A stretch of 49,540 bases of DNA from Pseudomonas sp. (GTDB taxonomy: Bacteria; Pseudomonadota; Gammaproteobacteria; Pseudomonadales; Pseudomonadaceae), in NCBI RefSeq assembly GCF_017744435.1, contig NZ_JAGIBG010000039.1:1-49540 (forward strand), read 5' to 3'. The translations under genes were made by a program, and so were the position numbers. Below the pieces are notes generated by a model. The model did not search any database, was not told the origin of the DNA, and was given only the letters and a program-made list of their open reading frames with translations. How positions within the stretch are numbered: position 1 is the stretch's first letter; the number at the start of each line of letters is the position of its first letter. Positions 17,537-23,940 of the stretch are shown piece after piece.

Positions 17537-18099
17537 AGCGTGCATCCATGAAGGTCCTGGTGTTGTGCGGCCCCGAATCCAGCGGCAAAAGCTGGCTCAG
17601 CGGTGAAATCCAGGCGCATTTCGGCGGCATCGTGGTGGGTGAGTATGTACGCCACTTCATCGACCAGGAATGCCGCGACACTTGCTATGCCGATATTCCC
17701 ACCATCGCCCGCGGCCAGCTGGCCTGGGAAGACCAGGCCCGCCAGCAGGCACCTGAGCTGCTGATCCTCGATACCCACCTGCTCAGCAACATGCTGTGGA
17801 GCCATGCCCTGTTCGACGCTTGCCCACCCTGGCTGGAACAGGCTTTGCTGGCCCGCCGTTACGACCTGCACCTGCTGCTCAGCCCGCAAGGGGTGGGGTG
17901 GGTCGCCGACGGTCAGCGCAGCCAGCCGGATCTTGCCGACCGCCAGGTGTTCTTCGAGGACAGCCGCCGCTGGCTGGAGCACCATGGGCAAGCGCTGCAG
18001 ATCATCGAGGGAGACTGGCCGCAACGCAGTGCGACGGCCCTGCTTGCAGTTCAGCGCCTGCTGCAGGGAAAACCCCCACTCTGCCCCACCGAGTGTTAA
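17533..18099 (+). CDS. NadR-like ribosylnicotinamide kinase
   Basis: The 188-residue P-loop protein corresponds to the kinase domain of NadR without the helix-turn-helix or adenylyltransferase domains. Walker A is GPESSGKS (about 13-20), followed by VGEYVRHFID and LILDTHLLSNMLWS, typical of the NadR kinase lobe. It would phosphorylate nicotinamide riboside entering through PnuC to NMN. Overlap with pnuC implies translational coupling. Its start could be MKRASM or the internal MKVLVL at residue 6. Confidence 0.85.
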   Translation: MKRASMKVLVLCGPESSGKSWLSGEIQAHFGGIVVGEYVRHFIDQECRDTCYADIPTIARGQLAWEDQARQQAPELLILDTHLLSNMLWSHALFDACPPWLEQALLARRYDLHLLLSPQGVGWVADGQRSQPDLADRQVFFEDSRRWLEHHGQALQIIEGDWPQRSATALLAVQRLLQGKPPLCPTEC

Positions 18100-18246
18100 C
18101 CCCATGACACACCTGGCTGAGGCCAAGCCCCCGTTTCTGTGGGCTCCCAGCCATTTGTGGGGGCAGTGTCAAGGTGGTGAAACATTCGTTAAAAATGCCC
18201 TTCGAGTAACGCAAATGCTGGGCCAAACGCCATATCCCTGAAAATT

Positions 18247-18264
18247 TGTCTCAGTCCTGATACA
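18247..18264. promoter_or_regulatory. candidate activator site (UAS) upstream of fapA
   Basis: The palindrome TGT-N-TCAG-N2-CTGA-N-ACA is symmetric at 14 of 18 positions. It is centred about 73 bp before the GG of the predicted -24/-12 promoter, a normal distance for an enhancer-binding protein. The rest of 18100-18396 holds no gene. Confidence 0.45.
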
Positions 18265-18327
18265 GCAATTTGACGGTTAGTTCAGGCAATGCCCTCAAGC
18301 TGCTGATTTTCAATAAATATCCAAAAA

Positions 18328-18343
18328 CGGCACGGCTTTCGCT
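18328..18343 (+). promoter_or_regulatory. candidate sigma-54 promoter of the fap operon
   Basis: CGGCACGGCTTTCGCT fits the -24/-12 pattern GG-N10-GC (GG 18329-18330, GC 18341-18342) with the GGCACG block conserved. Transcription would begin near 18354, about 43 bases before fapA, and the leader would open with a small hairpin (CGCTG/CAGCG, 18358-18375). Confidence 0.5.
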
Positions 18344-18396
18344 CACCTCCTTCGCAACGCTGATCAAGACCAGCGCTCTAAGAAGGAGTAGCCGTC

Positions 18397-18828
18397 ATGG
18401 GGAAACTGGATAGAGGCGTTTTTCGCCTGTTGCTGGTCGGCTGTGCACTGGGTTCGGCGCTGCCCGTTCAGGCCGATAACGGCCTCATCGTGATCACCCG
18501 TGACGTGCAGCCGCGCATGGCCACCCGAGCGCCTCTGGCGCCCGACCCCAATCCCACCACCGCCAACGCCAACCCTTCCGCGTATGTTCTCAGGCAGACC
18601 AACGAGCTGAGCGATGGCGACTTCGCCAGCATCACCAGCGGCACCGGCATTTCCTCGCTGATCACCCAACCGACCGACAACCTTGGCGGCCAGATCGGCA
18701 ACCAGACGCAGCTGTCAAACCAGGCGGCTGGCCGTGGCAGCGGTGCGGGCAATGGCATTTCCAACATGGTCAACTCAAGCGTCCAGCGCGGCCTTGCCCC
18801 ACTGCAGATCCTTACGGGAGGCAAATGA
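18397..18828 (+). CDS. fapA: functional amyloid operon protein FapA
   Basis: The 143-residue secreted protein has a signal peptide (about 1-26, ending VQADNG) and a low-complexity region rich in Asn, Gln, Ser and Gly (GNQTQLSNQAAGRGSGAGNG). In studied pseudomonads FapA influences the ratio of FapB and FapC in the fibre and chaperones FapC. AAGGAG lies 9 bases before the ATG. It is first of six co-directional genes; fapB starts 1 base after its stop. Confidence 0.88.
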   Translation: MGKLDRGVFRLLLVGCALGSALPVQADNGLIVITRDVQPRMATRAPLAPDPNPTTANANPSAYVLRQTNELSDGDFASITSGTGISSLITQPTDNLGGQIGNQTQLSNQAAGRGSGAGNGISNMVNSSVQRGLAPLQILTGGK

Positions 18829-18829
18829 C

Positions 18830-19408
18830 ATGAGGCAGACGCTGTTTACCCTGGCCCTGTTGAGCAGTGCCTCGGCGCTGGCGCAATCACCGGTTCCGGT
18901 GCTCAACGACGCCAACATCAACAGTTCCGGCGCACAATACCAAGGCAACTTCAGCGTCAACCAGGCCGCGGGTGATGGCCAACAGCAAGCCAACGCCCGG
19001 GCAATCGCCACTGGCCACGAGGCCGCAGCAACCACGCAGATCCGCCAGCGCCAACTGTCCATCGTCGACCCCAACATGGGCGCCAGCGCCAGTATCCAGG
19101 GCAATGCCTTCAGCCAAGGCAGCGGCGCACTGGGCGTCAACCAGAGTGCAGGCGCTGCCACCCAGCAGGCCAATGCCCTGCGCATCAGCATCAGTACACA
19201 ACCGCAAAGCATCGATGACAGCGTCCTGCTGCAACAGAACGTGGCGCTGATCAAAAGCTCCGATCCATCTGACACCTCACCCGGCTATCGCCATGTCACC
19301 ACCAGTGACCAGGCATTCACCGGTAGCCGCGGGGTCATTCAGCTGAATCAGAGCGCCGGGGTGGGCAACCAGACGGCAAACACCCTGAGCGTACGGGTCG
19401 CAAACTGA
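18830..19408 (+). CDS. fapB: amyloid nucleator FapB
   Basis: The 192-residue protein has a signal peptide (MRQTLFTLALLSSASALAQ) and three imperfect amyloid repeats, at roughly 32-62, 96-126 and 158-190, each with the core [G/S]..[V/L]NQ[A/S]AG...QQAN (FSVNQAAGDGQQQAN, LGVNQSAGAATQQAN, IQLNQSAGVGNQTAN). FapB is thought to nucleate FapC polymerisation at the cell surface and is a minor fibre component. ATG 18830 is chosen because GGGAGG precedes it and a signal peptide follows; the longer frame from 18683 is antisense-like. No cysteine is present. Confidence 0.9.
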   Translation: MRQTLFTLALLSSASALAQSPVPVLNDANINSSGAQYQGNFSVNQAAGDGQQQANARAIATGHEAAATTQIRQRQLSIVDPNMGASASIQGNAFSQGSGALGVNQSAGAATQQANALRISISTQPQSIDDSVLLQQNVALIKSSDPSDTSPGYRHVTTSDQAFTGSRGVIQLNQSAGVGNQTANTLSVRVAN

Positions 19409-19461
19409 CCCTGCAGGTAACAGGTAAGAACAACACTTAACCTAAAGAACGGAGAAACACC

Positions 19462-20949
19462 ATGAAACCCTCGATGGCAATCAAGCCTCTGGTTTTCGCA
19501 ATTGCTGCGGTCATGGCTGTTGCTGCACAAGCGGAGCAAAACGATCGTCGTGGTCACGACCACCACAACAACCACACCCCACCTGCCCGTGCGGTGCTTA
19601 CCGACGCCACTGCCCGAGCCAATGATGGCCAGACAAGCACCGGTAACACCATCAACAACCAAGGCACCATCAACTCAGCCGAGATGAGCAGCTCCGGCGC
19701 GGGTGCCAGTGGCAACGTGGGTGTCAACGTGGCGGCCGGTAACGGCAACCAGCAGGCCAACGCGTCGGCTATTGCCAATACCTCGTCCGACAATGCAGCG
19801 ATCGACAACAGCTTCGTCTTTGGCACCTCCACCGCCACTGCCGAAATCACCCAACGCAGCAACAACAACAAGGTCAACAACTGGTCGACGCAAAGCTCCG
19901 CTGTCATGAGCGGCTCGGCCCAGGGCAGCAGCGGCAATATCGGCATCAACGTGGCTGGCGGCGATCTCAACCAGCAGAAAAACAGCATGGCCATCGCCAA
20001 CAACTCCGCACCTGTCGGTAATTCCTCCGCAACTGCTTCGGCCAACCAGAGCGGCCCTGGCCTGCAGGTGAACAACGCTGCCGACCGCACCTACCGGGTC
20101 GACACGCTGTCTCTCACCACGTCCTCGAGTGGTTCGTCCTCGCGTAGCGGCACATTCGATGCCAGCGTCGACAAGAGCTCCAGCTCGAGCTACAGCGCGT
20201 CGGGCAGCAAGAGCGCCAGCGCCAGCGGCAGCAACAGCAGCAGCTCCAGCGGCTCGAGCAGCATGACCGCCAGCGGCTCCAACAGCAGCAGCTCTAGCGG
20301 CAGCAACAGCATGAGCGCCAGCGGTTCCAACAACTACGCTGCCAACGGAAGCGCCAGCAACAACCACAGCTCGTCGTCCAACACCACGGTCAGCGCCTCG
20401 CTCGATGCCAGCGCCAATGGCAGTGCATCGTCGTCGCAGACCTTCGGCAACTTCACCCGCTCGCGCAGCTCCGACTTCGACGCATCGCTCAGCGCTTCGC
20501 TGGACGCTTCTGTCGACAAGTCGCATCAGTCGGCCAACAACTCGTCGTTCGACAAGTCGCTCAGCTCGTCCTTCGACAAGGCCTACGACTCTTCGTATGA
20601 CCGTAGCCATGACTCGTCCTATGACAAGTCTCGCGATACCTCCTACGAGAAGGCCAACGCATCGGCATGGGAAAGCGCCAGTGCCTCGGCCTACGAGAAA
20701 GCCCACGAGAAAGCTTCGCAGTCCTCGGACAGCATCTCGAAGAGCTTCAGCGAGTCTAGCGAGTATGCCCTGAGCAACACCGTGTCGTTCCAAGTGCTGA
20801 CCCCGACCGGCTGGGCCAACCCTGTGACCAACACCGCGACCCTGAGTGGTTCGGTGAACGGTGGCAGCGGCAACCTGGGTGTGAACGTGGCAGCAGGTGT
20901 AGGCAACCAGCAAAGCAACTCGCTGGCCATCTCCAACACCTCGATGTAA
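19462..20949 (+). CDS. fapC: major amyloid fibre subunit FapC
   Basis: The 495-residue secreted protein is the main fibril monomer. After a signal peptide (about 1-24) and a His-rich patch (HDHHNNH, 32-38) come amyloid repeats R1 (about 75-107), R2 (about 148-181) and R3 (462-495, the very C-terminus), each with GN[V/I/L]G[V/I]NVA.G..NQQ.N. The linker between R2 and R3 is very long (about 260 residues) and mostly Ser. It contains 16-residue Ser/Asn/Gly repeats (253-290) and seven octapeptides with a central aromatic-acidic pair (361-416). The protein has no cysteine at all. A terminator hairpin follows, which should favour fapC output over fapDEF. Confidence 0.93.
   Translation: MKPSMAIKPLVFAIAAVMAVAAQAEQNDRRGHDHHNNHTPPARAVLTDATARANDGQTSTGNTINNQGTINSAEMSSSGAGASGNVGVNVAAGNGNQQANASAIANTSSDNAAIDNSFVFGTSTATAEITQRSNNNKVNNWSTQSSAVMSGSAQGSSGNIGINVAGGDLNQQKNSMAIANNSAPVGNSSATASANQSGPGLQVNNAADRTYRVDTLSLTTSSSGSSSRSGTFDASVDKSSSSSYSASGSKSASASGSNSSSSSGSSSMTASGSNSSSSSGSNSMSASGSNNYAANGSASNNHSSSSNTTVSASLDASANGSASSSQTFGNFTRSRSSDFDASLSASLDASVDKSHQSANNSSFDKSLSSSFDKAYDSSYDRSHDSSYDKSRDTSYEKANASAWESASASAYEKAHEKASQSSDSISKSFSESSEYALSNTVSFQVLTPTGWANPVTNTATLSGSVNGGSGNLGVNVAAGVGNQQSNSLAISNTSM
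20218..20331 (+). repeat. 48-bp tandem repeat in fapC
   Basis: Encodes residues 253-290: SASGSNSSSSSGSSSM, TASGSNSSSSSGSNSM and a partial SASGSN, i.e. about 2.4 copies of a 16-residue unit. Copies differ by a few synonymous and conservative changes, suggesting recent slippage or unequal recombination in the linker. Confidence 0.85.
20542..20709 (+). repeat. seven 24-bp octapeptide repeats in fapC
   Basis: Encodes residues 361-416 as seven units of pattern S-S-[F/Y]-[D/E]-[K/R]-[S/A]-x-[D/S]: SSFDKSLS, SSFDKAYD, SSYDRSHD, SSYDKSRD, TSYEKANA, SAWESASA, SAYEKAHE. The aromatic at position 3 is conserved in all seven, the acidic residue at 4 also in all. Confidence 0.85.
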
Positions 20950-20962
20950 CAACTGCGGTCTG

Positions 20963-20984
20963 GAGGCTCCCTTCGGGGAGCCTC
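20963..20984 (+). terminator. intrinsic terminator between fapC and fapD
   Basis: A perfect 9-bp stem (GAGGCTCCC / GGGAGCCTC) closed by a TTCG tetraloop is followed by TTTCT. It lies 14 bases after the fapC stop, inside the operon, so it probably attenuates transcription into fapDEF and stabilises the fapABC mRNA. Confidence 0.8.
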
Positions 20985-21017
20985 TTTCTAACAAGAAAAA
21001 GGCAGGGGGCGTCAAAC

Positions 21018-21698
21018 ATGCGCATTATCGCCTTGGCAGTTCTGCTGTGCATTGCCAGTGTTGCCGAAGCATCCCAGATGCCGTTGTCCGTGCTGCCAGG
21101 TGGTGCAGTGATCTACAAACCGATCCAGAGCATCCGCGAGCGCAAGTTCGCCGACCTGGTCCAGCAGAAAACCGACTTCAGCTGTGGCGCGGCCTCCCTG
21201 GCGACCATCCTGCGCCAGGCCTACTGGCTGGACGTGGATGAGCATCAGGTGATCGAGGGCATGCTTGCCCACGCCAACGAGGACCTGGTCCGTACCCAAG
21301 GGTTTTCCATGCTCGACATGAAAAAATATGTCGAAAGCCTGGGCATGCGGGCTCGTGGCTACAAGGTTGCCCCTGACACGCTGCACAGTATCCGCATTCC
21401 GGTGGTCGTACTGATGGACATCCGCGGCTACAAGCACTTCGTGGTGATGCAGAAAGTCGACAACGGCTGGGTCTACATCGGTGACCCGGTGCTGGGCCAC
21501 AAGCGCTTCAAGCTCGATGACTTCGTCAAGGGCTGGAACGGCATCATCTTCGCCGTGATCGGCCAGGGTTATGACAAGAACAATATCCTGCTCGACCCGC
21601 CGCTGCCGCTGAGCGCCAAGAACCGCATCAGCAACTTCACCCCGGTCAAGGATGCGGAATTGATGGACTTCGGTTTCATTCGAAGCGACTTCTTCTAA
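21018..21698 (+). CDS. fapD: C39 peptidase-like protein FapD
   Basis: The 226-residue exported protein (signal peptide about 1-18) has a papain-like C39 fold. Catalytic positions are intact: Gln50, Cys56 in KTDFSCGAAS, His140 in GYKHFVVM and Asp156 in YIGDPVLG. C39 enzymes cleave leader or substrate peptides; FapD is predicted to process or help secrete Fap proteins in the periplasm, though its substrate is not settled. The ATG follows AGGGGG. It is the first gene after the internal terminator. Confidence 0.9.
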   Translation: MRIIALAVLLCIASVAEASQMPLSVLPGGAVIYKPIQSIRERKFADLVQQKTDFSCGAASLATILRQAYWLDVDEHQVIEGMLAHANEDLVRTQGFSMLDMKKYVESLGMRARGYKVAPDTLHSIRIPVVVLMDIRGYKHFVVMQKVDNGWVYIGDPVLGHKRFKLDDFVKGWNGIIFAVIGQGYDKNNILLDPPLPLSAKNRISNFTPVKDAELMDFGFIRSDFF

Positions 21699-21744
21699 TG
21701 GCCTTCTTCCAATGAAGTAGGGCAAGACACTCCGGGAGCACTCC

Positions 21745-22491
21745 ATGAAGACTTCCCACTGGCTGGCAATGGTCTGCCTGGCCGTCAGCCTGCCAACCCA
21801 GGCCGAAACGTTCAAACCGATAGAGCTGAAGGACCAGGAACTGGCCAGCCTGCGCGGACGCTACGTGATGCCTGGGCGGATCGTGAGTTTTGGCATCGTC
21901 ATGACCAGCACCTGGCAGAACGCCAACGGCGAAGTGATTGGCGCGACCTCGGCGATGCAGGTCCAGCAATCGACCATCAAGCCGCAGTTCTATGTCTCGA
22001 TGATCAATGAAAAAGGCACCGGCAGCGCGCAGACCAGCAGCACCGGGACCGGCACGGTCAGCGGCGGCAGCGGCCTCAATACGACCCAGGGGGTGACCCA
22101 GGTGGTCCGTGCCGCGGGTGACTTCAACGCGGCAAACAACAATGTCGACATCAACGTCACCAAGGGTAATGAAGCGCCAGCCGGCCAGCCGCAGGGCCAG
22201 GCCCTGGCTGCGGGCTCCACGCTGAGCGGGAGCAATGGCGCAGGCTCGATGAGCGTGTCGTCCACCAGCAATGGCGTGCAGATGAATATCGTCGCCAACG
22301 GCAATCAGGGCAGTTCAATGCAAACCCTGGGCCAAGGCGGGCTGATGCAGAACACCACCCTGCTGGGCGCCAGCAACCGTGTCAGCAACTTGACATCACT
22401 CAATGTCGTGCTGCGCGACAGTCCGCCAATGGCGGGTTCCGTGGGGGCCAATCTTGAGCAGCTCAAAGGCCTTCGCAATCTCGGATACTGA
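21745..22491 (+). CDS. fapE: Fap fibre-associated protein FapE
   Basis: The 248-residue exported protein has a signal peptide (about 1-20), a conserved N-terminal domain (KPIELKDQELASLRGRYVMPGRIVSFGIVM) and a low-complexity centre and C-terminus rich in Gly, Ser, Asn and Gln. FapE is found at low level in purified fibres and is proposed to be a secreted minor component or chaperone. GGGAG precedes the ATG. No cysteine in the mature part. Confidence 0.88.
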   Translation: MKTSHWLAMVCLAVSLPTQAETFKPIELKDQELASLRGRYVMPGRIVSFGIVMTSTWQNANGEVIGATSAMQVQQSTIKPQFYVSMINEKGTGSAQTSSTGTGTVSGGSGLNTTQGVTQVVRAAGDFNAANNNVDINVTKGNEAPAGQPQGQALAAGSTLSGSNGAGSMSVSSTSNGVQMNIVANGNQGSSMQTLGQGGLMQNTTLLGASNRVSNLTSLNVVLRDSPPMAGSVGANLEQLKGLRNLGY

Positions 22492-22538
22492 ACTACGCTC
22501 ATGTCTCATCGTATGTAGTCAGAAGGGACGGCTAATCC

Positions 22539-23819
22539 ATGCACCGTTTGTCGACGTTCAGAGCTATCGTTTGTATTTCAACATTGGCCCCGGCCACTCT
22601 GCTGCAAGCGGCAACCGACCCTCAGGTCGAAGCACTCAAACAGGAACTGATTGCGCTGAAACAGCGCTACGAAGCCCAACAGAACGCACTGATGGTGCTG
22701 GAACAGCGGCTCAAGCAGGTCGAGGAGGCCCCCGCCCAGCCAGCACCGAGGCGTCTGACCAAGTCCCCCGCAGAGGGGGTAAAAGGTGGCCAGACCGTGG
22801 CCACCGGCACGCCGGGCAGCAGCGGCGCCTCTTATGGGCAGTCGCTGCAAGACAACTCGGAGCCGGCGCAGAGCGTGTCCAACCTGTATGACGAAGCCAG
22901 CGGCTTCTTCGGGGGCGGCAAGTTCAGCGTCGAAACCGGGCTGACCTACACCCACTACGACACCCGCGCCCTGGTGCTCAACGGGTTCCTGGCACTGGAC
23001 TCGATCTTCCTCGGCAACATCAACATCGACCGCATCAAGGCGGACAACTGGACCCTGGACCTGACGGCGCGCTACAACGTCGACCAGCGTTGGCAGTTCG
23101 ACATCAACGTGCCCATCGTCTATCGCGAATCCACTTACTCGTCCGGTGGTGCCGGCGGCGCCGCCGGGGTCACGTCCGACGCTTCGGTCACTCGCGACCC
23201 GACCATCGGCGACGTCAACTTCGGTATCGCCTACAAGTTCCTTGATGAGAACGAGACCTGGCCGGATGCCGTTGCCACATTGCGCGTGAAGGCGCCAACC
23301 GGCAAGGACCCGTACGGCATCAAGCTGCAGCAGGTGGCGGGCAACGACAACCTGTCGGTGCCTGAGGACCTGCCGACCGGCAACGGTGTGTGGGCCATCA
23401 CCCCGGGCATCTCGCTGGTCAAGACCTTCGACCCCGCCGTACTGTTCGGCAGCCTGTCGTACACCTACAACCTGCAGGACTCGTTCAGCGACATCAGCCC
23501 GCAGGTGGACACCAAGGTACCGGGTGACGTGAAGCTCGGTGATTCCTGGCAGATCGGCGGCGGTATTGCCTTCGCCCTCAACGAAAAGATGAGTATGTCG
23601 TTCTCGGTCACCGATCAATTTGCCCGCAAGAGCAAGATCAAGCCTGACGGCGGCGATTGGCAATCGATCACCAACAGCGACTATAACGCGGCCAACTTCA
23701 ACGTCGGCCTGACCTTTGCAGCCTCCAACAACCTGACGATCGTACCGAACTTGTCGATTGGCCTGACAGATGATGCGCCGGACTTTTCCTTCAGCCTGAA
23801 GTTCCCGTATTACTTCTGA
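22539..23819 (+). CDS. fapF: outer-membrane amyloid secretion pore FapF
   Basis: The 426-residue protein has a signal peptide (about 1-25), a short coiled coil (QVEALKQELIALKQRYEAQQNALMVLEQRLKQVE, about 29-62), a Pro/Ser/Gly linker and a beta-barrel from about residue 120 to the terminal phenylalanine (FPYYF), the typical outer-membrane C-terminus. FapF forms trimeric 12-stranded pores gated by the N-terminal region and exports FapB, FapC and FapE. Start set by AGAAGGGA upstream. It is last in the fap operon. Confidence 0.92.
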   Translation: MHRLSTFRAIVCISTLAPATLLQAATDPQVEALKQELIALKQRYEAQQNALMVLEQRLKQVEEAPAQPAPRRLTKSPAEGVKGGQTVATGTPGSSGASYGQSLQDNSEPAQSVSNLYDEASGFFGGGKFSVETGLTYTHYDTRALVLNGFLALDSIFLGNINIDRIKADNWTLDLTARYNVDQRWQFDINVPIVYRESTYSSGGAGGAAGVTSDASVTRDPTIGDVNFGIAYKFLDENETWPDAVATLRVKAPTGKDPYGIKLQQVAGNDNLSVPEDLPTGNGVWAITPGISLVKTFDPAVLFGSLSYTYNLQDSFSDISPQVDTKVPGDVKLGDSWQIGGGIAFALNEKMSMSFSVTDQFARKSKIKPDGGDWQSITNSDYNAANFNVGLTFAASNNLTIVPNLSIGLTDDAPDFSFSLKFPYYF

Positions 23820-23824
23820 CATCC

Positions 23825-23841
23825 GGGGCGCATCGCGCCCC
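23825..23841 (+). terminator. hairpin after fapF
   Basis: A 7-bp GC stem (GGGGCGC / GCGCCCC) with a 3-base loop lies 6 bases beyond the fapF stop. The trailing sequence (AATTGG) has no T-run, so termination may be weak and read-through into the sulfatase-like gene is possible. Confidence 0.5.
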
Positions 23842-23940
23842 AATTGGTTACCAACCTTGTAGCCAGCGGCTTTCCTGGTATCGGCCTGTTATCATCGCGC
23901 ACAAATATGTGACGATTTCATGGCAAAAAGGAAAGTTTTC

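Noticed and set aside
20200..20720. CRISPR-like array suggested by regular repeats
   Set aside because: The repeats are tandem, codon-phased, without unique spacers, and lie in fapC.
19675..21015. 446-codon minus-strand frame opposite fapC
   Set aside because: Low-complexity mirror image of the Ser/Asn-rich amyloid gene.
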